A DNA stretch of 64,000 nt from Chloroflexota bacterium (GCA_028873795.1 JAPPNP010000026.1:134304-198303); one strand, 5' to 3'. Positions 23,368 to 32,427 are shown, numbered from the stretch's first letter. Notes: generated from the letters alone by a model not told the origin. Made by a program: numbers and translations.

Positions 23368-24537
23368 CTACAACCGGTCGTCGGTGTGGGCTACGTAGCG
23401 GATGGCCGCCAGGGCTCCCACGACCATCAGCGCGCCGATGAGCACGAACACGCGCTCCAGCCCCAGCCACTCGCCCAGCACGCCCGCGCTCACGGGACCC
23501 AGGAACATGCCCAGCGCATAGACGCCCTGAAACACGCCCATCGCCGTCGCTCGCTCGGCGGGCGCCGCGCGCTCGATGCTGTGCGCCATGAGCGCCGGGA
23601 ACACCAGCCCGCGCCCGAATCCCCCGATCCCCTGCACGACGATCAGCACCGCCAAGCTCGGCAATATGGGAATCAGAAGGCTCGACACCGCCGTCAAGGC
23701 GAATCCTACGACCGCGGCCAGGCGTCCGTTCAGCCGCGCCCCGGCGCCCACCAGAACCAGCGCGCCCAGGCCGTTGGCCGTGATGGCGACGGTTGCCAGC
23801 AACCCGAGGTCGAAGTTGCTAGCGCCGAGCGAGTCGGCCCAAAGCGGCACGAAGGCGAACGTGAGCCCGAACTGCGCGTATTGCAGCAGGGCGGCCAGCG
23901 CCGCGGCCACCAGGGTGCTGCGCTGCGTACCGGCGCGAGCCAGCGTCTGCACCCGCGGCGGCTGTTCCTGGAGGGGGCGCGCATGGTCGGGCAGCGGCAG
24001 CAGCACCGCCACGCCGACCACGCCCAGGCCGACGGCGACCCAAAACGTCATGGCCACCGTGCTGACCTCGGCCACCGCGCCGCCGATCAACATGATCACG
24101 ACCTGGCTCGCCGCGCTCAGCCCCACCGCGATGCCGGTCGCTCGGGCCACCGTGCGGCTGGGAAAGAACTCGGCCAAGTGCACCGAGGCGATCACGAAGG
24201 TCGACGCGCCGAGCCCCGTGACGGCCCGTCCGAGGACCAGCAGCCAGGCCACCGGTGACAGCGCCAGCGCGGCCGCCCCCGCCGCATTGGCCAGCATGCC
24301 GCCGATCAGGAACGGCTTGCGGCGCGCCACGCGGTCCGACCAGACCCCGATGGGAATGCGCAGCAGCAGCTGCGTCAATCCGTACGCCCCCACGATCAGC
24401 CCAACCATCCCCAGCGAAGCCCCCAGGTCGCGGGCGTACGTCGGCAGCACCGGCACATAGACGTAGAGCGACATCCAGAACAGCACGTGGGCGGCGATAG
24501 CGAGGGCGCGGTGCGTGTGGGCCGGTGCGCGTATCAC
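23368..24537 (-). CDS. Major facilitator superfamily transporter
   Basis: 389 residues from GTG 24537, with about twelve hydrophobic helices. The MFS motif A between helices 2 and 3 is visible (PIGVWSDRVARRKPFLIGG), as is the helix-5 region GIAVGLSAASQVVIM. It would move a small solute by proton coupling, and the drug-efflux-like subgroup is plausible. The gene lies 22 bp after the LysM protein stop on the same strand, so co-transcription is possible. Substrate unknown. Confidence 0.85.
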   Translation of the reverse strand: MIRAPAHTHRALAIAAHVLFWMSLYVYVPVLPTYARDLGASLGMVGLIVGAYGLTQLLLRIPIGVWSDRVARRKPFLIGGMLANAAGAAALALSPVAWLLVLGRAVTGLGASTFVIASVHLAEFFPSRTVARATGIAVGLSAASQVVIMLIGGAVAEVSTVAMTFWVAVGLGVVGVAVLLPLPDHARPLQEQPPRVQTLARAGTQRSTLVAAALAALLQYAQFGLTFAFVPLWADSLGASNFDLGLLATVAITANGLGALVLVGAGARLNGRLAAVVGFALTAVSSLLIPILPSLAVLIVVQGIGGFGRGLVFPALMAHSIERAAPAERATAMGVFQGVYALGMFLGPVSAGVLGEWLGLERVFVLIGALMVVGALAAIRYVAHTDDRL

Positions 24538-24559
24538 TCGGTGGGCGGCGCGTGCGCCG

Positions 24560-24979
24560 CTATTCCGACGGAATCGTGATCTGCTGACCGATCTGCAGGC
24601 TGTCCGGATCGACCAGCCGATTGGCTTGCACGAGTTCCTCCACCGTCAATCCAAATCGTCCCGCAATGGCCGAGAGCGTGTCGCCGGCCTGCACCGTGTA
24701 GACGAACGGCGTGGGCGTCGGAGTGGGTCGCGCCACCGGCGTCGCCGTCGGGGTGGGATTGGGCGTCGGGGTGGCGATCACGTTCTGGAACGCCCGGTTG
24801 GGGTCGTCGATGATCGCCGTCGGGCTCACCACCGGCGACTGCGTGGGCGCCGGCTCGGCGGTGTTGGGATCTTCCGGCCGGAGCAGCAGAAACCACAGCA
24901 AGAACACCAGGAACGCCACCACCAGCATGCCGACGAATAGCTCACTGCCGCGCCCTACCGTGCGATCGGAATCCTGCAT
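24560..24979 (-). CDS. Membrane-anchored LysM-domain protein
   Basis: 139 residues. A short polar N-terminus, one transmembrane helix (about 15-33: LFVGMLVVAFLVFLLWFLLL), a Pro/Thr-rich linker with repeated PTPTPT, and a single C-terminal LysM domain (YTVQAGDTLSAIAGRFGL to IGQQITIPSE). LysM binds N-acetylglucosamine-containing polymers such as peptidoglycan. Topology puts the LysM outside. It sits between ugd and the MFS gene on the same strand. Confidence 0.85.
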   Translation of the reverse strand: MQDSDRTVGRGSELFVGMLVVAFLVFLLWFLLLRPEDPNTAEPAPTQSPVVSPTAIIDDPNRAFQNVIATPTPNPTPTATPVARPTPTPTPFVYTVQAGDTLSAIAGRFGLTVEELVQANRLVDPDSLQIGQQITIPSE

Positions 24980-25060
24980 CTGCCGGTCGGCCTAGCGGTC
25001 CGCGGCGCGGATCGAGAGCGGGCGCGCGGTCGGCGGCAGCGGCCGTCGCCGCATCGCCGT

Positions 25061-26386
25061 CTACGCGCCGCCGGCCACGGGGGCCATCGTCTCGTGGGCC
25101 GACGCGCGCGGCGAGCGACCCATGGCGTAGTAGGCAAACCCAAGCTGGGCCATGCGCGCGGGGTCGTGCATGTTGCGTCCGTCCACCAGCACGTTGCCGC
25201 GCATCGCCGCCCGCATCGCCGCCCAGTCCAGCTCCCGAAACTCATTCCACTCGGTGGTGATCAGCACCGCGTCGGCGCCCTGCGCCGCCTCGAGCGGTGA
25301 CGCCGTCAGCGTCATGCGGTCGCCGAGCTCCTCCTGCGCGCGTGGTCCGGCGACCGGATCGTACGCGCGCACCTCGGCCCCTTCGCCCGTGAGCAGGTGG
25401 ATGATGTCCACCGCCGGGGCGTCGCGCACGTCGTCGGTGTTCGGCTTGAACGACAGGCCCAGCACGGCGACCGTCCGGCCGCGCAGATCGTCCAGCCCAT
25501 CGCGCAGCTTGCGCACCGCCGAGTGCCGCGCGTCGCGGTTGATCTCCATCACCGCGCGCAGCAGCTGCGGGTGGCAGCCGTGGACCAACGCCATGTGTTC
25601 GAGCGCGCGCACATCCTTCGGGAAGCAGCTTCCGCCCCACCCGATGCCCGCGTTCAGATAGCCGCGGCCGACCCGACGATCGAGCTCCATGCCGCGCCCG
25701 ACGACCTCGACGTCGGCCCCCAGCGCTTCGCAGATCGCCCCCATCTCATTGATGAACGAAATGCGCGTGGCGAGGAAGGCGTTCGAGGCGTACTTGATCA
25801 TCTCGGCGGTGCGCAGGTCCGTGATGATGATGGGACAGTCGAACGTCCGGTAGAGTTCGGCCACGCGCCGGGCGGCCGCTTCATCGCCCGAGCCAATCAC
25901 CACCCGGTCCGGCTTGAGAAAGTCCTGGATCGCCGACCCCTCGCGCTGGAACTCGGGATTGGACACCACCGGAAAGTCGTCGGCCCCGTGTTCCCGCAGG
26001 ATGCGCGAGATCAGGTCCCCCGTGCCCAGCGGCACGGTGCTCTTGGTCACGATCGTCGCCCCGGCGGTCATCAGCGGGGCGAGGGTGGACACCGCGGCAT
26101 CGACGCCCGCCAGGCTGGCCTCACCGGCCGCGCCCGTCGGCGTATCGACGGCGATGAAGATGAATTCGCGACCGGGGACCGCCTCGTCGTAGTCGGTGGA
26201 GAACCGCAGGCGGCCGGCGCGCACGCCGCGATCGATCAGCGTCTCCAGGCCCGGCTCGTAGATCGGCACGCGGCCGGCCCGCAGCGACTCGATCTTCGCC
26301 TCGTCGATGTCGAGGCAGGTCACCTCGTGGCCAAGGTCCGCGAAGCACGCGCCAACCGTCAGCCCAACGTAGCCAGTGCCCACCAC
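25061..26386 (-). CDS. ugd: UDP-glucose 6-dehydrogenase
   Basis: 441 residues. NAD-binding loop VGTGYVGLTVGACFADLGH, catalytic Cys in GWGGSCFPKDVRAL, the EMIKYASNAFLATRISFINE helix, and C-terminal LGLSFKPNTDDVRDAP. It oxidises UDP-glucose (or a related nucleotide sugar) to the uronate using two NAD+. GTG 26386 leaves almost no N-terminus before the glycine loop. A GAGGAG ribosome-binding site at 26410-26415 is correctly spaced for an in-frame CTG at 26401, which would add five residues and restore the usual first strand. It supplies uronic acid precursor for surface polysaccharide. Confidence 0.93.
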   Translation of the reverse strand: MVGTGYVGLTVGACFADLGHEVTCLDIDEAKIESLRAGRVPIYEPGLETLIDRGVRAGRLRFSTDYDEAVPGREFIFIAVDTPTGAAGEASLAGVDAAVSTLAPLMTAGATIVTKSTVPLGTGDLISRILREHGADDFPVVSNPEFQREGSAIQDFLKPDRVVIGSGDEAAARRVAELYRTFDCPIIITDLRTAEMIKYASNAFLATRISFINEMGAICEALGADVEVVGRGMELDRRVGRGYLNAGIGWGGSCFPKDVRALEHMALVHGCHPQLLRAVMEINRDARHSAVRKLRDGLDDLRGRTVAVLGLSFKPNTDDVRDAPAVDIIHLLTGEGAEVRAYDPVAGPRAQEELGDRMTLTASPLEAAQGADAVLITTEWNEFRELDWAAMRAAMRGNVLVDGRNMHDPARMAQLGFAYYAMGRSPRASAHETMAPVAGGA

Positions 26387-26409
26387 GGATAGCGTGCTCA
26401 GGGGCCGTG

Positions 26410-26415
26410 CTCCTC
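26410..26415 (-). promoter_or_regulatory. Ribosome-binding site GAGGAG favouring a CTG start for ugd
   Basis: On the minus strand GAGGAG is followed after 8 bases by CTG (26401), in frame with ugd. The later GTG at 26386 has no such site. Confidence 0.45.
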
Positions 26416-26557
26416 ACGCCGGCCGGCGCCGGCACGATGACTTGCCACCCCCAAGTTTAGTAGGCCCGTGGCGACTTGGGCCGGAGTCGGTCGGGATCGG
26501 GTCCGGCGGGGTGCGATACGCTCGCGGGCCGCTGGGACCAGCTGACCGTGGGGACCC

Positions 26558-27766
26558 GTGTCGAGCAGCCCGCACGTGCATGACTACCTGGAGACGCTGG
26601 CGTGCGGCGCTTGCGATCGCGAGCACGACGCGCGCCACATTCACACCGTGTGCGAGAGGTGTGGTCACTCGTTGCTCGCCCGTTACGACTTGTCCCGTGT
26701 CTCGCGCGCCGTCACGCCCGTCGAGGTGGCCCACCGCCCGCGCGGCATCTGGCGCTTTCGTGAGCTGCTGCCGCCGGTGGCCGGAAGCGAAGGCGGGAAC
26801 CTCGGCGCGGGCGATACGCCCCTGTTGCCCCTGCGACGCCTGGGCCGGCGGCTCGGCATGTCCAATCTCTGGCTCAAAGACGAAGGGGCCAATCCGACCG
26901 GAACCTTCAAGGCGCGCGGGGCCGCCGTCGGGGTCGCCGCCGCCGCCGCGCTGGGCGTCCGCGAGCTGGCGATACCCACCGCGGGTAACGCCGGCAGCGC
27001 CTGGGCCGCCTACAGCGCCGCCTACGGCCTGCCGATCCACGTGGTGATGCCGGTTGACACGCCGCCTCCCATCAAGGCGGAGTGCGTGGCCTACGGCGCC
27101 GACGTGACCGAGGTCGACGGCCTCATCAGCGACGCCGCGGGCATCGTGGGCGAGCGCGCCGCGCGTCACGGCTGGTTCGACGCTTCCACCATGCGCGAGC
27201 CCTACCGCGTCGAGGGCAAGAAGACCATGGGGCTCGAGATCGCCGAAGCGTTCGACTGGAAGCCGCCGGACGCCGTGCTGTATCCCACCGGCGGCGGCGT
27301 GGGACTCATCGGCATCTGGAAGGCCATGCGCGAGCTCGACGAGATGGGTTGGCTCGAGGGTCCGCCGCCGCGATTGATTGCCGTCCAGGCCGCCGGGTGC
27401 GCCTCCATCGTGGACGCGTGGGACGCGGGCGCCGCGACGGCGGAGCGAGTGGCCGACGCCCACACGATCGCGCCGGGGCTGCGGGTGCCGCTGCCCTTTG
27501 CCCACGCCCTGGTGCTGCGGGCCATCCGCGAGACCGGCGGAACCGCCGTGGCCGTCAGCGACGACGAGCTGGTGGCAGCCATGTCGGAGCTTGCCGAGAG
27601 CGAGGGCGTTTTCGCCTGTCCCGAGGGCGCCGCGCTGCTGCCGGCGCTGCGGCGCTTGCTCGAGCGCGGCGACCTGACGCGCGATCAAACCGTCGTGCTG
27701 CTGAATACGGGCAACGCCCTCAAATACACGGATCTCATGCAAGCGCCCCGCGGATCGGCCGCATGA
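26558..27766 (+). CDS. thrC: Threonine synthase
   Basis: 402 residues from GTG 26558. An N-terminal zinc-ribbon-like segment (CGAC, CERC) precedes the fold-type II PLP domain. PLP Lys118 is in GTFKARG, the phosphate loop is PTGGGVG, and AGNAGSAWAAYSAAYG is the asparagine loop. It converts O-phosphohomoserine to threonine. The same scaffold is used by related PLP lyases, but the N-terminal zinc ribbon and overall length are typical of this threonine synthase group. No other threonine pathway genes adjoin. Confidence 0.9.
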   Translation: MSSSPHVHDYLETLACGACDREHDARHIHTVCERCGHSLLARYDLSRVSRAVTPVEVAHRPRGIWRFRELLPPVAGSEGGNLGAGDTPLLPLRRLGRRLGMSNLWLKDEGANPTGTFKARGAAVGVAAAAALGVRELAIPTAGNAGSAWAAYSAAYGLPIHVVMPVDTPPPIKAECVAYGADVTEVDGLISDAAGIVGERAARHGWFDASTMREPYRVEGKKTMGLEIAEAFDWKPPDAVLYPTGGGVGLIGIWKAMRELDEMGWLEGPPPRLIAVQAAGCASIVDAWDAGAATAERVADAHTIAPGLRVPLPFAHALVLRAIRETGGTAVAVSDDELVAAMSELAESEGVFACPEGAALLPALRRLLERGDLTRDQTVVLLNTGNALKYTDLMQAPRGSAA

Positions 27767-27790
27767 GAAGGCCCACGCGCACCCCCTCCG

Positions 27791-27817
27791 TCATTCCCGC
27801 GGAGGCGGGAATCCACC
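27791..27817. repeat. Palindromic intergenic repeat, family B, consensus copy
   Basis: TCATTCCCGC-ggag-GCGGGAATCCACC; virtually identical to the copy at 63151. Confidence 0.8.
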
Positions 27818-27872
27818 AGCCATTCAATCTGGGGCCGCCCGTGGCGCGCGCCCCGCACAGGCAGGGGACAGC

Positions 27873-28853
27873 ATGACCGGCACCGCCCGCCCAACGGTAA
27901 TGGTGACCGAGACGATCGACCCGGCCGGGATTGAGCTCTTGCTGGAGTTCGCCGAGGTCGTCACTCCCGCCGCTCCCGACGAGACCGGCCTCATGAAAAA
28001 CGCGGGCGACGCGGACGCCATGCTGGTACGCGTGACGCCCATCACGGCTCGCGTCATCGACGCCGCGCCGCGCCTGCGCCACATTCAGAAGCACGGGGTG
28101 GGCGTCGACGCCATCGACGTGGCCCACGCGACGGCGCGCGGCATTCCCGTCAGCTTCACGCCGGACGCCAACGCCACGGCGGTGGCGGAGCACGCGGTGA
28201 CCGCGGCGCTGGCGGCGTTCAAGCGGATCGCGATCCAGGACGCCATCGTGAGCGCGGGCGAGTGGCGCGCGTCCATGACCCTGCCAGTGCACGAGTTGGC
28301 CGGACGCACGGCGGGCGTGGTCGGGGGCGGGCGCATCGGGCGCAAAGTGATTCACGCCCTGGTCCACGGGTTCGGCATGCGGGGGCTGATCTTCGATCCC
28401 TACCTCACGCCGCAAGACGTGCCGGACGCGGACGTTGAGCTGACCGCCACGCTGCCCGAGCTGCTGCGGCGGGCGGACCTGGTGTCGCTGCACGTGCCGC
28501 TGACGCCGGACACGCGGCATCTGATCGACGCCGACGCGCTGGCCGAGATGCGGCCGACCGCCGTGCTGGTCAACACCTGTCGCGGACCGGTGGTCGACGA
28601 AGCCGCGCTGGCCCGGGCGCTCGAGGCGGGCCAGATCGCCGGTGCGGCCATCGACGTCTTCGAGCAGGAGCCGCCGGCGTCGAGTTCGCTGCTGCTCGCG
28701 CCCAACGTCACCTTGTCGCCTCACTTTGCCGGGCTCACCGTGGAGTCCAACCGGCGCATGGCGGTGCACGCGGCGGAGGAGATTCGCCGCGTCCTGGCCG
28801 GCGAGCCGCCGCGCTGGTGCATCAATCCCGCCGTGCTCGGAGCGTCGGGCTAG
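27873..28853 (+). CDS. D-2-hydroxyacid dehydrogenase (phosphoglycerate dehydrogenase-like)
   Basis: 326 residues from ATG 27873. NAD-binding motif VVGGGRIGRKV, catalytic Arg in NTCRGPVVDEAAL, Glu in DVFEQEPP and His in LSPHFAGLT. The N-terminus (VMVTETIDPAGIELL) resembles 3-phosphoglycerate dehydrogenases, but there is no C-terminal ACT regulatory domain. It reduces or oxidises a 2-oxo/2-hydroxyacid pair with NAD(H). A serine-pathway role is possible given the fused SHMT further on, but glyoxylate or hydroxypyruvate reductases have the same layout. Confidence 0.85.
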   Translation: MTGTARPTVMVTETIDPAGIELLLEFAEVVTPAAPDETGLMKNAGDADAMLVRVTPITARVIDAAPRLRHIQKHGVGVDAIDVAHATARGIPVSFTPDANATAVAEHAVTAALAAFKRIAIQDAIVSAGEWRASMTLPVHELAGRTAGVVGGGRIGRKVIHALVHGFGMRGLIFDPYLTPQDVPDADVELTATLPELLRRADLVSLHVPLTPDTRHLIDADALAEMRPTAVLVNTCRGPVVDEAALARALEAGQIAGAAIDVFEQEPPASSSLLLAPNVTLSPHFAGLTVESNRRMAVHAAEEIRRVLAGEPPRWCINPAVLGASG

Positions 28854-28888
28854 GGGAGAATCGACCGCCCAGCCGGAGGAGGGCCGCC

Positions 28889-29479
28889 ATGGCGACTGCC
28901 CGCCGCATCGACCGCCTGCGGTCCGTGGCGGCGTCCCGGCAGCGCGGTCTGACGGTCGTGCTGGAAGACATCCACGATCCGCACAACGCCGAGGCCGTCT
29001 TTCGCAGTTGCGACGCGTTCGGCGTGCAGCAGGTGCATCTTGTTTTCGAGCGCGAGGCGCCATTCAAGCCGCGCCGCATCGGCAAGGCCTCGTCCGCCTC
29101 GGCCAACAAGTGGCTGAGCTTTGCGGTTCACCACTCCACCACCGCGTGCCTGGACGCGCTGCGCGCGTCTGGCCACGCGTTGGTCGCCGCAGCCCCGCCG
29201 CCTCGGGGGTGCGAGCTCGCCGCCGCCGATCTCGCGGCGCCACGACTCGCCCTGCTATTCGGCAACGAACACCGCGGGCTTTCCGAGGAAGCGCTGGTCG
29301 CCGCCGATCAGGTCATGAGCATCGCGACGGTCGGCATGGTGCGCAGCCTCAACCTTTCCGTCGCCGCCGCCATCTGTCTCTACGAAACGACGCGCCAACG
29401 CGCCGCGACGGGCCGCGACTTCCGCCTGTCGACCGAGGAGCAGGCCCGGCTTGTGGACGATTGGCTCGACCGTGTCTAG
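28889..29479 (+). CDS. trmH: tRNA (guanosine-2'-O)-methyltransferase, TrmH/SpoU family
   Basis: 196 residues from ATG 28889, with GGAGGAGG upstream; the earlier in-frame codons lie in the previous gene. SPOUT fold with motif 1 VLEDIHDPHNAEAVFRSCDA, motif 2 LALLFGNEHRGLSEEAL and motif 3 GMVRSLNLSVAAAICLYE, which form the knotted SAM site. The layout follows TrmH, which methylates G18 in tRNA. RlmB-type rRNA methyltransferases share the motifs but have an extra N-terminal domain, absent here. Confidence 0.88.
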   Translation: MATARRIDRLRSVAASRQRGLTVVLEDIHDPHNAEAVFRSCDAFGVQQVHLVFEREAPFKPRRIGKASSASANKWLSFAVHHSTTACLDALRASGHALVAAAPPPRGCELAAADLAAPRLALLFGNEHRGLSEEALVAADQVMSIATVGMVRSLNLSVAAAICLYETTRQRAATGRDFRLSTEEQARLVDDWLDRV

Positions 29480-29511
29480 CGCGGCGAGTGGAGCGCGGCG
29501 CACGCCCCGAC

Positions 29512-29517
29512 TATGCT
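29512..29517 (+). promoter_or_regulatory. Candidate -10 box TATGCT
   Basis: 32 bp before ATG 29549. An apparent ATG at 29513 is part of this hexamer and is unlikely to be the start. Confidence 0.4.
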
Positions 29518-29548
29518 CAATGCGCGCCACGAGCAGGAGTCAACGCTC

Positions 29549-30094
29549 ATGACCGGGGATGTCTTCTACCGCGAGGTCAAGTCGGCGCGCTCCCCCCGCG
29601 GGTCCATCGTCCCGCCGGGATGCCACCTCGAGACCGTGGATGGTCGCCAGGAGCTCCGAATTCCGGCGGACGTGACCCGGGTCGAGACGCCGATCGTTTT
29701 TCCCGGATTCACCGTCGTCGTCGAGGGCGCCGAGCTGAATATTGACGGACCGGCCATTGTTGACGCGGCGCTCGCGGCCGAAGGCCTGGAAGCTCCCAAC
29801 ACGGTGCTGACCAGCGAGAAAGAGGTCGAAGTCATCGGGCTCCTGCGCGTCAAGTCGGTGCGCGCGCGCATCGTTCGCGGCGCCCGCATCGAGGCCCAGG
29901 CCATCGACGCCGGCGTCTCCACGCGGGCCGAGGAAGCCATCGTCGCCCGCAGCGTGACGGTTCGCGACGGCGCGGTGCGCGCGCCGCAGCTCATCGCCGC
30001 GGACGTCAGCGGCGAGAACTCCGCCGAGTCGCACGTCGGTTGGGACGACGCGTTGGCGCAGGGCCTCGTGCCGGAGTGGCTGCGCGACGGCTGA
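29549..30094 (+). CDS. Hypothetical protein with repetitive beta-strand pattern
   Basis: 181 residues from ATG 29549 (AGGAG 9 bases upstream). The sequence alternates short hydrophobic strands with turns, e.g. VEVIGLLRVKSVRARIVRGARIEAQ and AIVARSVTVRDGAVRAPQL, as in bactofilin-like or other beta-helical proteins. I cannot place it in a family with confidence. No signal peptide. It is directly followed, with little space, by a methyltransferase frame. Confidence 0.6.
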   Translation: MTGDVFYREVKSARSPRGSIVPPGCHLETVDGRQELRIPADVTRVETPIVFPGFTVVVEGAELNIDGPAIVDAALAAEGLEAPNTVLTSEKEVEVIGLLRVKSVRARIVRGARIEAQAIDAGVSTRAEEAIVARSVTVRDGAVRAPQLIAADVSGENSAESHVGWDDALAQGLVPEWLRDG

Positions 30095-30110
30095 CCCAGC
30101 CACGGAGGCG

Positions 30111-30890
30111 GTTGCCGCGTCGGACGCCGACGGCTACACCCTGTTCGCGTCGGTCTACGATCAATGGCAGCAGACCTACGGCGCCGAGTACGCCGATCTC
30201 GTCGCGCCGCGCGTCGATCGGCAACTGGCGCGGTTGCTCGGCGGTCCGCCTCGCAACCTGATCGACCTGGCCTGCGGCACCGGTACGCACGCGCTGCGGC
30301 ACGCCGGACGCGGCGTCGCCGTGACGGGACTCGATCTGTCGGAGGGCATGCTCGCCATCGCGCGGGCGAAAGCCACGGCTGCCGGCTACCCCGTGACCTT
30401 CGTGCACGCCGACATGCGCTCGTTTGATCTGCCAGGGCCGGTCGACGCCGTGACGTGTCTCTACGCCTCTCTCAACCACCTGGCCGATGCAGCGGACCTC
30501 ACGCGCACGTTCGAGCGAGTCGCCGCGCACCTGCGTCCCGGCGGGGCATTCGTCTTCGACCTGAACACGCGCGCCGGATTCGAGGCGCTATGGCGCGAGC
30601 CCGGCACGGACTGCGGCCCGGGACTAACGCTCGATCGGCGCTACGTCTGGGACGACGACGATCCCTGGGTCGCGATGCATCTGACCATCGAGCGCCGATC
30701 TGGCGAGACCATCCAGCGCGGCCGTTCCATGCTGCGGGCGCGATGGTTCGAGGACTCCGAGGTGCGCGCGGCGCTGGCCGGCGCCGGACTGGCGCTTGCG
30801 GACTGCACGCCGTTCAACCCCTTCCCCGAGGTTGACCGTCCGGCCATCAAGCAGCTCTGGTCCGCGACGCGCCCCGGCGACGATCGCTAG
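30111..30890 (+). CDS. Class I SAM-dependent methyltransferase (start codon unresolved)
   Basis: About 259 residues. SAM-binding motif I is LIDLACGTGTHALRHA, followed by VTGLDLSEGMLAIARAKA, motif HADMRSF and LRPGGAFVFDLNTRAGF. N-terminal similarity (DGYTLFASVYDQWQQTY) begins around 30129, far upstream of the first ordinary start (TTG 30234). Between the previous gene's stop and that region there is no in-frame ATG, GTG or TTG; a CTG lies at 30141 and a GGAGG at 30104-30108. The left edge given is therefore approximate. Its substrate is unknown. Its stop overlaps by 4 bp the stop of the convergent queC-like gene. Confidence 0.75.
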   Translation, partial: VAASDADGYTLFASVYDQWQQTYGAEYADLVAPRVDRQLARLLGGPPRNLIDLACGTGTHALRHAGRGVAVTGLDLSEGMLAIARAKATAAGYPVTFVHADMRSFDLPGPVDAVTCLYASLNHLADAADLTRTFERVAAHLRPGGAFVFDLNTRAGFEALWREPGTDCGPGLTLDRRYVWDDDDPWVAMHLTIERRSGETIQRGRSMLRARWFEDSEVRAALAGAGLALADCTPFNPFPEVDRPAIKQLWSATRPGDDR

Positions 30891-31555
30891 AGCGGACCGA
30901 GACGCGCGTAGCTGGTGGGGTCGTCGACGCCCGCGTCGATGAAGCCGCGCCGCCGCTCGCCGCACTTGCCGCACACGCCGCAGTGGCCGCCGTCGACCGG
31001 GTCGGCGCATGAGAGCGCATGCTGCACGGGCAGGTGGGCGCCGGCCCGAATCACGTCGGCCTTGTGCATGCCGGCCAGCGGCGTGAGGATGTGAACCGGC
31101 GCATCCAACGCCAGACCGGTGGACCGCTCCAGGCTGCGAAAGAACTCCGGTCGGGCGTCGGGAAACGGATTGCTGGCCAGGATGCCGATGGCCAGGTGAG
31201 CAATCCCATGAATCGCGCCATAAGTCGCCGCCGTGCTGAGCAGCAGCAGGTTGCGTCCCGGCAGATACCACTCCTCGTCCGGCCGGCTGGCGTCGGGCAC
31301 GGCATCGCCTCCGGTGCTCCAGTGCCGGCCGTAGAGCGACCGCGCGCCAAGATCCAGCTCCACGAGTGGCTGCACGGCCGCCGCGCCCAGCGCTTCGAAA
31401 TACCGTTCCAGGGCGTCCCGCTCGGCGTCTTCCCACTTCAGCCCAGCCCGCACGAACAGCGGCGTCACCCGCTCGTACTCGCGCGTGAGCAAGCCGGCCA
31501 TGATCGCGCTGTCGAGCCCGCTCACCAATGCGGCCACCGCTTGCGTCTGCGGCAT
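30887..31555 (-). CDS. queC: QueC-like 7-cyano-7-deazaguanine synthase (PP-loop protein)
   Basis: 222 residues from ATG 31555. The QueC signature WYLPGRNLLLLSTAATYGA and the C-terminal zinc-binding cysteines CADP...HCGVCGKC match the family, as does HILTPLAGMHKADVI. The N-terminal ATP-binding loop reads LVSGLDSA, one glycine shorter than the usual SGGxDS. Family reaction: ATP-dependent conversion of 7-carboxy-7-deazaguanine to preQ0. A QueD gene lies divergently 870 bp away, supporting the pathway. QueE and later queuosine genes are not present here. Confidence 0.8.
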   Translation of the reverse strand: MPQTQAVAALVSGLDSAIMAGLLTREYERVTPLFVRAGLKWEDAERDALERYFEALGAAAVQPLVELDLGARSLYGRHWSTGGDAVPDASRPDEEWYLPGRNLLLLSTAATYGAIHGIAHLAIGILASNPFPDARPEFFRSLERSTGLALDAPVHILTPLAGMHKADVIRAGAHLPVQHALSCADPVDGGHCGVCGKCGERRRGFIDAGVDDPTSYARLGPL

Positions 31556-31675
31556 TCACCCCGCTCCCGGCCTGTGCCTGATCCTTCGGCCCCTCGCGCG
31601 GAACCCATGCTAGGTTAGAGGCCACCGCACTGCTTCCAGGCGCGACCACGGCGGTCGCGCACCAACGAGTCGCCC

Positions 31676-32410
31676 ATGGATCTTCAAGGCGCCACCGTCG
31701 TCGTCACCGGCGGCGCGATTCGGGTCGGACGCCACGTCGCGGGACGCCTGGCCGAGCGCGGCGCCAACATCGTGGTGAACTACCGCACCTCGGCGCGCGA
31801 AGCCGAGGGGGCCGTGGCGGAGTTTCGCGGACAGGGCGTCGGCAGCCTGGCCGTCCAGGCGGACGTGTCGACCCACGCCGGCGTCCAGGCGATCCTGGAC
31901 GCGGCGATCGCCGAGTTCGGGTCGGTCGAGGTGCTCCTCAACAACGCCTCCATCTACGGCCCGACGCCCTTCGACGAGCTGGACGAGGCGGACTTCGACC
32001 GCAACATCGCCGTCAATCTCAAGGGCCCCTATCTGGGCTGCTGTCTGTTCGGGCGGCACATGCAGGCGCAGGGGCGGGGCAAGATCGTCAACGTCGCCGA
32101 CTGGGCGGTGGAACGCCCCTACGTGAACTACGCGCCCTATTTCGTGGCCAAGGGCGGTGTCGTGGCGCTCACCCGTGTCATGGCCAAGGAGCTTGCCCCC
32201 GCCGTTCAGGTGAACGCCGTGGCGCCGGGGCCTATCCTGATGCCGGCCGACTTCGACCAGGAGACCATTCGCGCGGTGGAGCAAGCCACGCCCCTCGGAC
32301 GCATCGGCGATCCCGAAGACATCGCCCAGACGGTTCTCTATCTCGTCGAGGGCACCGATTTCGTGACGGGGGCGGTGCTCCCGGTCGACGGCGGCCGCAC
32401 CGTCTCGTGA
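31676..32410 (+). CDS. Short-chain dehydrogenase/reductase, pteridine reductase-like
   Basis: 244 residues. Cofactor motif VTGGAIRVGRHVAGRLAERG, structural NNAS, catalytic Tyr/Lys in YAPYFVAKGG and the VNAVAPGPI loop. The GGAxRhGR start and NIVVNYRTS resemble pteridine reductases (FolM/PTR1) more than sugar SDRs. It lies 17 bp upstream of queD, whose product is a pterin-like compound, so reduction of a pterin or of a deazaguanine precursor is a reasonable guess but unproven. It is divergent from the queC-like gene. Confidence 0.82.
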   Translation: MDLQGATVVVTGGAIRVGRHVAGRLAERGANIVVNYRTSAREAEGAVAEFRGQGVGSLAVQADVSTHAGVQAILDAAIAEFGSVEVLLNNASIYGPTPFDELDEADFDRNIAVNLKGPYLGCCLFGRHMQAQGRGKIVNVADWAVERPYVNYAPYFVAKGGVVALTRVMAKELAPAVQVNAVAPGPILMPADFDQETIRAVEQATPLGRIGDPEDIAQTVLYLVEGTDFVTGAVLPVDGGRTVS

Positions 32411-32427
32411 GCTAACGGAGGCCTTTG

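Noticed and set aside
29513-29548. ATG at 29513 as start of the beta-strand protein
   Set aside because: This ATG is part of a TATGCT -10 box; ATG 29549 has a proper AGGAG site.
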